This document shows, in pieces, positions 7,577 through 15,221 of a stretch of 22,893 nt of DNA. The notes under the pieces are model-generated. The model ran no database searches. It was not told where the DNA came from and saw only the letters and a program-made list of their open reading frames with translations. The position numbers and the translations under genes were made by a program. The stretch comes from Candidatus Levyibacteriota bacterium (GTDB taxonomy: Bacteria > Patescibacteria > Microgenomatia > Levybacterales > UBA12049): positions 1-22,893 of the forward strand of contig PPGL01000028.1 in assembly GCA_003173915.1 (NCBI GenBank). The letters are read 5' to 3'. The stretch's first letter is position 1; every line of letters begins with the position of its first letter.

Positions 7577-8605
7577 ATGAAACAGCTTTTTTTAAAAAAA
7601 TCTTCTATTCTGCTTTTTGCTATTTTGATTCTTATTTTATTTTCGAGATTTTTTCTTTACATGATTTATATCCATGACCCAACAATTCATATTCAACAAG
7701 ATAATTATGCAAATTATGCTTTGGCAATAAAAAATAATACGCTTTCTTCAAATAAGTTCAATTATTATGATAAACGACTGATGCCAGGTTATGCTATTTT
7801 GATATACACGTTATCTTTTTTAATCCCAAACGCACTATATGCTGGAATTATAGTAAGCATCATTTCATCAATTTTTGTTGCATACTTTTTATGGAAATTA
7901 ATACCATCTCCACTTCCAGCACTACTTTCTGTTTTTTTCCCTCCAATTTGGGTAAAGGCGGGAGCTAAAGTTGCAACTGAGCCAATTTTTGTTTTAGTAT
8001 CATTATTAAGCATTTATGCAAATCAAAAGAAAAGATATTTTATTACAGGAATATTGCTTGGTATTTTGTTTTCTATCCGATTAATTGGAATTATTCTTTT
8101 ATTTATTCTTTGTTTTATTATTTTAAAAAAGCGAAAAAAAATTCCAATCAAATTAATTCTTGGTTTTTTTATCCCTGTTATTATACTGTTCATTTTTAAC
8201 TATATTTTCTTTGGAATTAATGGTATTTTTGAACAATTTGTACACAATAGTGGATACGGCGGAATTCGTCTTGGATTTATACAAATCATGAGAGATATTT
8301 ATAGAACTCTCTCTTGGAAACAGTATCAAATATTTTTTTCTGGACTTTTTTATATTGTTGTTAATATTGCTGCACTGGTATTCTTATTTTTGAGAAGAAA
8401 ACAATCTAATCTTATTTTCTTTTTCTTTTTATGGCAATTGTTTACGTTACTTTTTATCCTTTCTCTAAGTCCCTCTCAATTAATTGACGATTTTGGAAGA
8501 TATACACTTGCATCGCTCCCAGCACTACTTTTAGGTATTTCTCTCCCATTTATCAACGTTTCTCAGGAAGATTCTTTGAAGACATATTCAATAAAAGAAG
8601 TTTAA
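7577..8605 (+). CDS. GT-C fold membrane glycosyltransferase-like protein
   Basis: Very hydrophobic 342-residue protein with roughly nine membrane spans, in the style of GT-C glycosyltransferases of the PMT/ArnT/mannosyltransferase clan that use polyprenyl-phosphate sugars. After the first span the outer loop carries QQDNYANYALA (Asp42), the place of the catalytic Asp in this fold. It is followed by RLMPGYAIL and, later, TEPIFVLVSLLSIYAN, a common GT-C pattern. It would act on the outer membrane face on lipid, glycan or protein. It is the only plus-strand gene and is very AT-rich, with long T and A runs. No ribosome binding site precedes the ATG. Its 3' end overlaps that of the convergent GT2 gene by 53 bases. 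Donor and acceptor are unknown; family assignment is by motif and topology. Confidence 0.75.
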   Translation: MKQLFLKKSSILLFAILILILFSRFFLYMIYIHDPTIHIQQDNYANYALAIKNNTLSSNKFNYYDKRLMPGYAILIYTLSFLIPNALYAGIIVSIISSIFVAYFLWKLIPSPLPALLSVFFPPIWVKAGAKVATEPIFVLVSLLSIYANQKKRYFITGILLGILFSIRLIGIILLFILCFIILKKRKKIPIKLILGFFIPVIILFIFNYIFFGINGIFEQFVHNSGYGGIRLGFIQIMRDIYRTLSWKQYQIFFSGLFYIVVNIAALVFLFLRRKQSNLIFFFFLWQLFTLLFILSLSPSQLIDDFGRYTLASLPALLLGISLPFINVSQEDSLKTYSIKEV

Positions 8606-9320
8606 GTCCAATTAAAACCATATTAAGAGCAAATTTCCATCTTACTCCTAAATTCTGTAATTTTGATTCTCCAAATTTTCTAGGTCTATAAACAATGTCT
8701 ATAAATCGTATTTGTGCACCAACTTTCACGGAATAATATAACCAATCGATATCACCCCATAGATCAAACTTTCCTCCTTTATCTCTAAGTTTATTCATTT
8801 TATCCCAGAGAGATTTTGTTATTGCTTTTGTTCCACAAGAAATATCTAATATATTTACTCCGAGTATGAAGGAGTAATAATATCTAAAAAAATAATTTCC
8901 AATATAGTTTATCCAATAAAAAGAGTTTGGCTTTCTTATCCCTCTCAATCTGCTGCCGCTTGCTAAAATAGAGTCCCCATAGGTATGAAACAGGGAAAGT
9001 ATTTTTTCTAAATTTTGCTGATCTATGGAAAGATCTGCATCTACAATAATAAGATATTTTCCTTTTGCACTGTTAAATCCTGTTGTAACAGCTCCTGCTT
9101 TTCCTTCTCCTATTTGTTTTATTGCCCTAAATACTACACCAAATTCATTTTTTTTGCCGTTAAATTTTTTTGCTACAAACCATGAAGAATCTGTTGATTT
9201 GCCTTCTACAAGTATTGCCTCCGTTGATGCACCATTAAGGTTTTTTAGTGTTTTAAAAATGTATGGAATATTCTCTTCCTCATTTCTAATAGGGATTATT
9301 GCAGAATTAACTATTTTCAT
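8553..9320 (-). CDS. Family 2 glycosyltransferase (dolichyl/polyprenyl-phosphate sugar synthase type)
   Basis: Cytoplasmic GT-A glycosyltransferase of 255 residues. It opens IIPIRNEEENIPYIFKTL, the standard GT2 nucleotide-binding start, continues with ILVEGKSTDSS (usual VDDGSTD; the Gly-Ser-Thr-Asp element is shifted and one Asp is replaced by Glu), then GEGKAGAVTTGFNSAKG and the metal-binding DAD (94-96) followed by the DPM1-like LSIDQQNLEKIL. Later motifs FDLWGDIDWLYYSVKVG and RPRKFGESKL fit polyprenyl-phosphate sugar synthases. No C-terminal membrane domain is seen. Such enzymes load a sugar onto polyprenyl phosphate for a GT-C partner, and one is encoded convergently next door. The start at 9320 lies one base after the epimerase stop, so the two are an operon. 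Confidence 0.88.
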   Translation of the reverse strand: MKIVNSAIIPIRNEEENIPYIFKTLKNLNGASTEAILVEGKSTDSSWFVAKKFNGKKNEFGVVFRAIKQIGEGKAGAVTTGFNSAKGKYLIIVDADLSIDQQNLEKILSLFHTYGDSILASGSRLRGIRKPNSFYWINYIGNYFFRYYYSFILGVNILDISCGTKAITKSLWDKMNKLRDKGGKFDLWGDIDWLYYSVKVGAQIRFIDIVYRPRKFGESKLQNLGVRWKFALNMVLIGLKLLLLNMSSKNLPEKR

Positions 9321-9321
9321 A

Positions 9322-10197
9322 CTATCTATGCAATGCCATATGTATACCCTCTTCTAGTGAAATTTTTGGTACGTAAAATTTTTTAAGTTTTCTCACATTT
9401 GCAACTCTATACGATACTCCTGTTGGTTTTTTTATTAAATGCTTAAATTTTGGATTATATCCTACCTGCTGTGCAATCATTTTTGCCAAATGATTAAGTG
9501 AGGTTGGAATTCCTGTCCCTAAATTTACAGTTTGAGAGATATTGTTTTCTACAGCATAAAGCGTCGCGTTGACAATATCAGAAATATGAATAAAATCCCG
9601 CACTTGTTCTCCATTTCCCCAAATAATAAAGGGGGTTTCTCGATTTTTTGCGCGCGCAATAAATGAAGGAAATGGATAATCCAAATCTTGATCTGCCCCA
9701 TATCCAGAAAATGGACGAAATACAAAAATTTTACCTCCATATTTTTCCGCATACTGTTTTGCTAACAATTCTCCAGTTAATTTTGCCCATCCATACGTCA
9801 TGTCTGGCATTCCGAATATATTCCCGTAGTTAAGTTTCACATCTGATTCATGTAAAAGTCTTGGTGGTTTTACCTGTAGAGCAGTTGGATAGACGGCACT
9901 TGAAGAAAAATAAACAATTTTTTTTGGTTTGGTTTTTAATGCCCAGAGAAAAAGTTCTGCATCTAAAGATAAATCTTGGGCAAGAGCTAAAGGATTATTA
10001 TCTATTGTTTCTCTTCCTCCAACAAGAGCAGCACAATGAATAATAAGATCAAATTTGGTTGAGGATCTTTGGAAAAGCGTTCGACAATCTTCTCCATCTT
10101 TAATATCTACCCCAAATAATAAATTTTTCTTTGTATCAAGTGCTTTCCAAAAATTTCTACCAACAAATCCTTTATGTCCGGTAATAAGTATTTTCAT
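9322..10197 (-). CDS. NAD-dependent sugar epimerase/dehydratase (extended SDR)
   Basis: Nucleotide-sugar enzyme of the extended short-chain dehydrogenase family, 291 residues. The Rossmann motif is GHKGFVG (7-13), the cofactor-binding acidic residue follows in VDIKDGED, and the catalytic triad is Ser in YFSSSAVYP (97-104) with Tyr135 and Lys139 in YGWAK. The substrate half contains RPFSGYGAD and RDFIHISDI, typical of UDP-hexose 4-epimerases, GDP-fucose synthases and dTDP-rhamnose enzymes. The exact reaction cannot be fixed. It is co-transcribed with the GT2 gene that follows, so it probably makes or modifies the donor sugar. No ribosome binding site is visible; CATAAT sits four bases before the ATG. 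It starts 66 bases after the secA stop. Confidence 0.9.
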   Translation of the reverse strand: MKILITGHKGFVGRNFWKALDTKKNLLFGVDIKDGEDCRTLFQRSSTKFDLIIHCAALVGGRETIDNNPLALAQDLSLDAELFLWALKTKPKKIVYFSSSAVYPTALQVKPPRLLHESDVKLNYGNIFGMPDMTYGWAKLTGELLAKQYAEKYGGKIFVFRPFSGYGADQDLDYPFPSFIARAKNRETPFIIWGNGEQVRDFIHISDIVNATLYAVENNISQTVNLGTGIPTSLNHLAKMIAQQVGYNPKFKHLIKKPTGVSYRVANVRKLKKFYVPKISLEEGIHMALHR

Positions 10198-10216
10198 GTA
10201 TATTATGGCTGCTTCG

Positions 10217-10237
10217 ATTATCGTATTTTCCGATAAT
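10217..10237. other. Small hairpin between secA and the epimerase gene
   Basis: ATTATCG (10217-10223) and CGATAAT (10231-10237) form a perfect 7-base-pair stem with a 7-base loop, just after secA on the minus strand. There is no U-run, so it is not a clear terminator; it may protect or process the mRNA. Confidence 0.35.
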
Positions 10238-10263
10238 TACTTCTCTTATGCAAGTGGATTATT

Positions 10264-12993
10264 TTATTGAGGAAGTTGAGGATAATGACACTTTTTGAAC
10301 TTTTTCCCGCTGCCACACCAACATGGATCATTTCTTCCCAATTTCTTATTAGCGTTAAGCGGTAAGGGAAAAGCGGAAAGTTTTTCTTCTTCACGCTTTA
10401 CGCTTCCCACTTGGCGCTTTTCTGAACTTACTTCACTTGTTGGAGTATTCTCATGTTGATGGACATGCTGATGTTCGGGAAGTGGACCTTGTTGTACTTG
10501 TACTTTATAAATTCTATGTACCATTTCATCATCGATTGCTCCAACAAGTTGTTCAAACATTCGATATGCTTCATTTTTATACTCTACAAGTGGATCTCGC
10601 TGTCCATATCCACGAAGTCCAATTCCCTGTCGCAAATTTTCTATTGCATCAAGATGATCCATCCAATACGTATCAATCACAGATAATTGAACAAATCGTT
10701 CAATTTGTCTCATGAGTTCTTTGCCAAGTTGTTCTTCTCTTTTACTGTAGACATCTTTTGCAACAGATGCCAGAAAATCTATTTTCTCAGGTGAGCTGTG
10801 ATATTGTTCAAGTTGCATAGTCAACTGTTTTTTTGATTGTTCGTCAAATGGAATAATTGTAGAAAAATCTTCAACAATTTTTCCATTAACATCCATTCCA
10901 TCTGCTGCACTGGTTTGCATCATAACAAGTGATGTTATTGAATTTTGGATTTTCTCGAGTGTTTCTTCATGCAAACTTTCTGCATTTTCATTTGAAGATT
11001 CAAGAATTTTTCGTCGTCTTGTATAAATAATTTCTCGTTGTTTGTTTAATACATCATCATATTCAACTAAATGTTTACGAATATCAAAGTTAAATCCTTC
11101 TACTTTTACTTGTGCTTGTTCAATTGCTCGACTCACAAGTGGATGAGTGAGTGGAACATCCTCTGGCATGTTAAATCGTGTCATCATATTTGCAATAGTT
11201 TCTCCTCCAAAAAGTCGCATAATTTCATCATCAAGTCCAACAAAAAATTCTGATGTTCCTTGATCTCCTTGACGACCTGCACGACCACGAAGCTGATTAT
11301 CAATACGTCTTGATTCATGTCGCTCGGTACCAATAATATACAAACCTCCTGCATCCAAGACTTCCTGATGATGCTTTTCCCATTCTTTTAATTCTTTTGA
11401 ACCTGCCTTTGGTGTTCCATCAGCATTTTTTGGCATTTCTCCACCAAGGATAATATCAACACCTCGACCTGCCATATTCGTTGCAACTGTTACTGCTGCT
11501 TTTTCTCCTGCTTTTGCAATAATTTGTGCTTCTCTTTCATGATTTTTTGCATTTAATACTTCATGCTTGATTCCTTTTCTTTTTAAGAGTTGGGAAATAA
11601 TTTCATTTTTTTCAATTGATGTCGTACCGACCAAAACAGGTTGTCCTGTTTTGTTAATTTCTGCAATTTTTTCAACAACTGCAGAGAATTTTGCGCGCGC
11701 AGTCTTATACACTGCATCAGGTAAATCCTTTCGCGAAACAGTTTTATGCGTTGGGATAACAATAACATCGAGTTTGTAGATTTTATTGAATTCTTCTGAT
11801 TCGGTGACAGCAGTTCCGGTCATACCAGCGAGCTTTTCATACATACGGAAGTAGTTTTGCAAAGAAACAGTTGCAAGTGTTTTTGATTCCCTCTGAATTG
11901 GAACATTTTCCTTTGCTTCTATTGCCTGATGAAGACCTTCTGAAAGACGACGACCAACCATAAGTCGCCCAGTAAATTCGTCGACCAAAACAACCTGATT
12001 ATCTTTCACAATATAATCTTTTTCTTTATGAAAAAGTGTATTGGCTTTCAGAGCTGCTTCTAAATGATAGACAGTATCAAAATCTTTTTCGTAAATATTT
12101 GCAATGCCAAAAAGTTTTTCAACTTTTGCAATGCCATGATCTGTTAAGTGTGCTGTTTTGAGTTTTTCGTCTATTTTATAATCGGTTTCTGGAGTAAGTT
12201 TTTTAACAATATCTGCATATTCATAGTATTTTTTTGATGGTTCGTCATCTGGTGCAGAAATAATATGAGGAGTTCGAGCTTCATCGATAAGAACAGAGTC
12301 AACTTCATCAACAACAGCAAAGTAATGACCTCGTTGCACAAGTTGCCTGGCGTCTTGTGCCATATTATCACGAAGATAGTCAAATCCGAATTCAGAATTT
12401 ATTCCATAGACAATATCTGCCTTATATGCTTCTTGCCTTGAAACAGGTTTTAAATGAAGAAGACGAAAATCCGTTGCAAATTCGTTGGAATAGGCTGCGT
12501 CGTAAATAAATGATTGATCGTTGATAAGCGCACTAACCGTCACTCCAAGTAAATCAAATACTGGTCCCATCCATCCTGCATCACGACGGGCAAGATAATC
12601 ATTAACCGTAACTAAATGGACGGATTTTCCTGTCAGACTATGTAAATATAAAGCAGGAACAGCTGAAAGAGTTTTTCCTTCTCCTGTTTTTTGCTCAGCA
12701 ATTTTTCCGTGTGCAAGTACTGTTGCCGCAATAAGCTGCACATCGTAGTGACGCTGTGCAATGGTCCGTCTTGCAGCTTCTCTGACCAGTGCAAATGCCT
12801 CGGGCAATATACTATCTAACGATTCTCCTTCTGCGATTCTTTTCTTAAATTCCTTTGTCTTTTTGGAAAAGTCTGCCTCCTTGAGCTTTTCCATTTTCTT
12901 CTCAAGGGCATTAATCTCAGAAATAATCGGAGCAATCTTTTCGACTTCTTTTTCGTTGGAATCAAATAATTTAGAGAGAAAACCAAACGCCAT
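10264..12993 (-). CDS. secA: Preprotein translocase ATPase SecA
   Basis: Motor of the Sec secretion pathway, driving unfolded proteins through SecYEG; essential. The protein has 909 residues from ATG 12993, which gives the canonical MAFGFLSKLFDSNEKEV opening and AAAGGACG upstream. Visible parts: NBD1 with GEGKT (104-108) and DEVDSVLIDEAR (about 205-216), the preprotein cross-linking region, NBD2 with VTVATNMAGRGVDIILGG and GTERHESRRIDNQLRGRAGRQGD (written here as two blocks around residue 545), the helical scaffold domain with WMDHLDAIENLRQGIGLRGY, and the zinc-binding SEC-C tail DPCWCGSGKKFKKCH. The linker before the tail is encoded partly by an inverted repeat at 10351-10420. An ATG at 13017 is in frame but comes from the end of a palindromic element. 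SecA exports the prepilins and deacetylase encoded downstream. Confidence 0.98.
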   Translation of the reverse strand: MAFGFLSKLFDSNEKEVEKIAPIISEINALEKKMEKLKEADFSKKTKEFKKRIAEGESLDSILPEAFALVREAARRTIAQRHYDVQLIAATVLAHGKIAEQKTGEGKTLSAVPALYLHSLTGKSVHLVTVNDYLARRDAGWMGPVFDLLGVTVSALINDQSFIYDAAYSNEFATDFRLLHLKPVSRQEAYKADIVYGINSEFGFDYLRDNMAQDARQLVQRGHYFAVVDEVDSVLIDEARTPHIISAPDDEPSKKYYEYADIVKKLTPETDYKIDEKLKTAHLTDHGIAKVEKLFGIANIYEKDFDTVYHLEAALKANTLFHKEKDYIVKDNQVVLVDEFTGRLMVGRRLSEGLHQAIEAKENVPIQRESKTLATVSLQNYFRMYEKLAGMTGTAVTESEEFNKIYKLDVIVIPTHKTVSRKDLPDAVYKTARAKFSAVVEKIAEINKTGQPVLVGTTSIEKNEIISQLLKRKGIKHEVLNAKNHEREAQIIAKAGEKAAVTVATNMAGRGVDIILGGEMPKNADGTPKAGSKELKEWEKHHQEVLDAGGLYIIGTERHESRRIDNQLRGRAGRQGDQGTSEFFVGLDDEIMRLFGGETIANMMTRFNMPEDVPLTHPLVSRAIEQAQVKVEGFNFDIRKHLVEYDDVLNKQREIIYTRRRKILESSNENAESLHEETLEKIQNSITSLVMMQTSAADGMDVNGKIVEDFSTIIPFDEQSKKQLTMQLEQYHSSPEKIDFLASVAKDVYSKREEQLGKELMRQIERFVQLSVIDTYWMDHLDAIENLRQGIGLRGYGQRDPLVEYKNEAYRMFEQLVGAIDDEMVHRIYKVQVQQGPLPEHQHVHQHENTPTSEVSSEKRQVGSVKREEEKLSAFPLPLNANKKLGRNDPCWCGSGKKFKKCHYPQLPQ
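10351..10420. repeat. Inverted AGCGTTAAGCGG-type repeat inside the SecA linker
   Basis: The left arm AGCGTTAAGCGGTAAGGGAA (from 10351) and the right arm, whose complement reads AAAGCGCCAAGTGGGAAGCG, are an imperfect inverted pair. It encodes KRQVGSVKREEEKLSAFPLP between the scaffold domain and the zinc tail. It is related to 3354-3378. Confidence 0.5.
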
Positions 12994-13000
12994 ATATATT

Positions 13001-13098
13001 GTTCGTCCTTTTGTCATCCTGAACTTGTTTCAGGATCTTTTTGAACATTCAGAGGACTCCGCCGAAATGAATTCACAATGACAATCGAGGACACGAAC
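13001..13098 (-). promoter_or_regulatory. secA leader fold covering the ribosome binding site
   Basis: In the minus-strand RNA, GUUCGUGUCC (13098-13089) near the predicted 5' end can pair with GGACGAAC (13008-13001), which includes part of the secA Shine-Dalgarno. Inside this, the GTCAT/ATGAC element forms a nested stem. The whole could act as a translational control hairpin. It is a by-eye fold with one 2-base bulge. Confidence 0.4.
13013..13082. repeat. GTCAT...ATGAC palindromic element in the secA leader
   Basis: A 70-base element with GTCAT and ATGAC ends and an internal hairpin TCCTGAACTTGTTTCAGGA. It belongs to the family at 571-632 and 16763-16870. Its terminal ATG supplies a spurious in-frame start for secA. 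Confidence 0.75.
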
Positions 13099-13106
13099 TT
13101 TATCAT

Positions 13107-13135
13107 ATAATACCACACGAGTGCTAAAGCATCAA
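13107..13135 (-). promoter_or_regulatory. Candidate secA promoter
   Basis: TTGATG (13135-13130) and TATTAT (13112-13107) on the minus strand are spaced by 17 bases. They would give a leader of roughly 105 bases containing the palindromic element. Sequence-based proposal only. Confidence 0.55.
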
Positions 13136-13146
13136 GAAAAGAGCTT

Positions 13147-14889
13147 CTATTCTGTTTTTTTTGTCCCACCGATTATTTGGGAAGCACCTAGCTTGTTTAC
13201 TATAAAAAGTGGAGCATGCTGAAAAATTTGTTGTTTAACATACAGCGAATTTTCAGTTGGAGACAGTAAAACAGCTTTTGCACTTGCCATTTCCGCAGAC
13301 TTTTGATCACCAGCTTTATACTCTGCAACTGCTAAATACATCCAGAGTGTTGCATCATATGGATAATCCTTAATTGCAGTAGTAAGTACGTGGACAGATG
13401 TTTGAGGACTATCGTAAAAAGCAGCAAACTCTCCTACTCCTTGATAAATTGCAAGAATATGTATATGACCAGGCAGAGGATTACTTCTTGAGACAAGTGA
13501 TTGGTAATAATATTTCTTTGCAAGAGAGATATTTTTCTCTATTTCATAGAGTGCTCCGAGATTATAGGTATTATAATCAAGTGGCATGAGATCAATTGAT
13601 TTTTTTGCATGAATAAATGCTTCGTCATACTTTTTCGCATCGATCAGCTCATCAGTCAGATTCGCTTCTAGCTCATAACTTTGTGTAATGTCTGCGTCAT
13701 GACTATATAGTGTTACTCTGTCAACCCAATTGGTATTTCGAATCATTGTACGAATAGCAAGAAAACAAATAATAATACTCATTCCAATATAAAGTATCTT
13801 CTTATTTTTTAGACAGTACTGCATACCAACTCCAACTACTCCTAAAAATCCAGCAAAAGGAATATAAAACCATCTATCTGCAACTGTCATATCAAGGGGA
13901 ATAAGTTGTAGATGTATTCCAATACCAATCAAAAACCAACATAAAAAAAACATATACATATATTGCAAATTTTTTGTTCGTATCCTTAGGGAAAATAAAA
14001 CAAGAAAAGCAACAAACATCAAAAGAAAAAGAAGTAGAAAATAAAAATCATATATGGTTGGTGATGTAACAATCCATTGTTGATCTATTGCAAGTTTCCA
14101 TGGGAAAAAAACATTACTAAGGTAATAGAAAAAAATAGCAGGGATAGAGAGCAATCTTTGAGGCAAATGGACTGCAGCAATTGGCGTAATCGGAGTTGAC
14201 TGATGTGACAGCCCAACAAAATCTATTCTGAGAAAAATGTATGCGGCAATACTACTTATAATAGGTATGAGAACATTTCTTAGTTTGTCTTTTCTTAACA
14301 AGAAAACATAGAAAGCCGAAAGAATAAGAAAAACAATAGCTGATTCTTTAATAAGAAGTCCTGAAAGAAAAAGAAAAAAAATTGCAACGTATGTTTTTTT
14401 TGAAAGTTTGGAATGTATAACAAGATACAAAGCACTAATGCCACAAAAAAATGACCCTACATCGTCTGCCGCAGCAATATATACAACTGCTTCAACAAGT
14501 AGTGGATGTATTAAAAAAATAAGAGACGATAGAAAAGCAATTTGTTTTTGTAAAAATTTTTTTAAAATAAAAAACAAAAGTAGTGTATTTACAATATGTA
14601 TGATGAGTTGAATCATGTGAAAGAAAAATGTTTGCTGGCCAAAAAGAAATATCATTATTGAATAGTAAAAGGCGGTAAGAGGACGATAATACCCATTAAG
14701 AACATAAATATTGTTGGTAAAAATATTTATAAAATGAATACTTTTAAAATCTGGATTGTCGAAAATATAAGCTGTATCATCCCATATTGGTTGACCAAAT
14801 AAACTATTTCCAAAAACAAAAAAACCTATTCCAAGAAGTAAAAGTGGAAATTGATATTTTTTAAGAAATGTCCAAGGATTAACTTCCAT
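13147..14889 (-). CDS. TMTC-like GT-C membrane protein with C-terminal TPRs
   Basis: A 580-residue membrane protein. The first outer loop holds PIWDDTAYIFDNPDF (Asp37-Asp38), the GT-C catalytic position, followed by NGYYRPLTAFYY, a pairing seen in the TMTC/DUF1736 and related O-mannosyltransferase-like proteins. About ten or eleven membrane spans reach residue 380. The remainder is soluble and helical, with tetratricopeptide-like repeats at about 405-445 and 505-545 (LIDAKKYDEAFIHAKKSIDL; AVAEYKAGDQKSAEMASAKA). Bacterial relatives are generally unstudied glycosyltransferase candidates; TPRs would hold the acceptor. It sits between the 22-residue peptide gene and secA, all on the minus strand. 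No ribosome binding site is seen; TACAAT lies one base before the ATG, so the start could be elsewhere, but no nearby alternative Met exists. Acceptor and donor are unknown. Confidence 0.78.
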   Translation of the reverse strand: MEVNPWTFLKKYQFPLLLLGIGFFVFGNSLFGQPIWDDTAYIFDNPDFKSIHFINIFTNNIYVLNGYYRPLTAFYYSIMIFLFGQQTFFFHMIQLIIHIVNTLLLFFILKKFLQKQIAFLSSLIFLIHPLLVEAVVYIAAADDVGSFFCGISALYLVIHSKLSKKTYVAIFFLFLSGLLIKESAIVFLILSAFYVFLLRKDKLRNVLIPIISSIAAYIFLRIDFVGLSHQSTPITPIAAVHLPQRLLSIPAIFFYYLSNVFFPWKLAIDQQWIVTSPTIYDFYFLLLFLLMFVAFLVLFSLRIRTKNLQYMYMFFLCWFLIGIGIHLQLIPLDMTVADRWFYIPFAGFLGVVGVGMQYCLKNKKILYIGMSIIICFLAIRTMIRNTNWVDRVTLYSHDADITQSYELEANLTDELIDAKKYDEAFIHAKKSIDLMPLDYNTYNLGALYEIEKNISLAKKYYYQSLVSRSNPLPGHIHILAIYQGVGEFAAFYDSPQTSVHVLTTAIKDYPYDATLWMYLAVAEYKAGDQKSAEMASAKAVLLSPTENSLYVKQQIFQHAPLFIVNKLGASQIIGGTKKTE

Positions 14890-14943
14890 AATTGTATGCT
14901 AACAAGGAAAAAATAAATCTTCAACAAACTATTTTTTTTATGA

Positions 14944-14976
14944 AAACCCCCCGGTGCAAATGCTTTCGGGGGGTTT
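14944..14976 (-). terminator. Intrinsic terminator after the small basic peptide gene
   Basis: A perfect 10-base-pair stem (AAACCCCCCG / CGGGGGGTTT) with a 13-base loop, ending in UUUU in the minus-strand RNA. It would separate the small gene from the TMTC-like gene. The U-run is short, so termination may be partial. Confidence 0.6.
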
Positions 14977-14983
14977 ACCAATC

Positions 14984-15018
14984 GATCAATTGGTATTGAT
15001 CTTTTTACCAAAGATCAA
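14984..15018 (-). other. Two mutually exclusive hairpins downstream of the small peptide gene
   Basis: TTGATCTTT/AAAGATCAA (14996-15018, 9-base-pair stem) and GATCAAT/ATTGATC (14984-15001, 7-base-pair stem) are both perfect, but share bases 14996-15001, so only one can form at a time. They lie between the stop codon and the terminator. Confidence 0.5.
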
Positions 15019-15024
15019 CAAAAG

Positions 15025-15093
15025 TTACTTTCGTTTCTTTGTTGTTTTTCTTTTTGCTGTTTTCTTTGCTACTTTTCTTTTCTTAACGGCCAT
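15025..15093 (-). CDS. 22-residue lysine/arginine-rich peptide
   Basis: A tiny gene with 13 of 22 residues Lys or Arg and the rest Ala, Thr, Val and the initial Met (opening MAVKKRKVAKKTAKRK). This is the composition of histone H1-like tails or nucleic-acid-binding tails. Support for a real gene is the near-perfect AAAGGAGGTGATTATAATG start, which is almost identical to the one used by the acetyltransferase gene at 22846, plus a promoter candidate upstream and a terminator downstream. A longer in-frame reading up to 15270 would bypass this site and is rejected. It may bind DNA, rRNA or polyanions; it is not a ribosomal protein I recognise. Its lysines would be possible acetylation targets, but nothing in the sequence links it to the acetyltransferase. 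Confidence 0.7.
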   Translation of the reverse strand: MAVKKRKVAKKTAKRKTTKKRK

Positions 15094-15099
15094 TATAAT

Positions 15100-15141
15100 C
15101 ACCTCCTTTTTCGCCCCTCCGAAGCGTTTTGTGAAGGAGGG
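15100..15141 (-). promoter_or_regulatory. Switch-like leader and strong ribosome binding site of the small peptide gene
   Basis: In the minus-strand RNA, CCCUCC (15141-15136) can pair with GGAGGG (15120-15115) to form a leader hairpin. Alternatively CCUCCUU (15140-15134) can pair over seven bases with the Shine-Dalgarno AAGGAGG (15108-15102). The two foldings are exclusive: one frees and the other blocks the ribosome binding site. Confidence 0.45.
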
Positions 15142-15192
15142 TTTATAATAATAAACATCTCCAATAAACTTCGGGCAGGATATGCTAATGTA

Positions 15193-15221
15193 ATCGTGTG
15201 GTATTTTTTTTCTTTTGTCAA
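15193..15221 (-). promoter_or_regulatory. Candidate promoter of the small peptide gene
   Basis: A perfect -35 TTGACA (15221-15216) with CACGAT (15198-15193) 17 bases downstream. The -10 is weak. It would give a leader of about 90 bases ahead of the ATG at 15093. Confidence 0.4.

Noticed and set aside
12994..13017. Upstream in-frame start for secA giving eight extra residues
   Set aside because: The ATG is the end of a palindromic element; SecA proteins start at the MAFGFLSKLF equivalent, which has AAAGGACG upstream.
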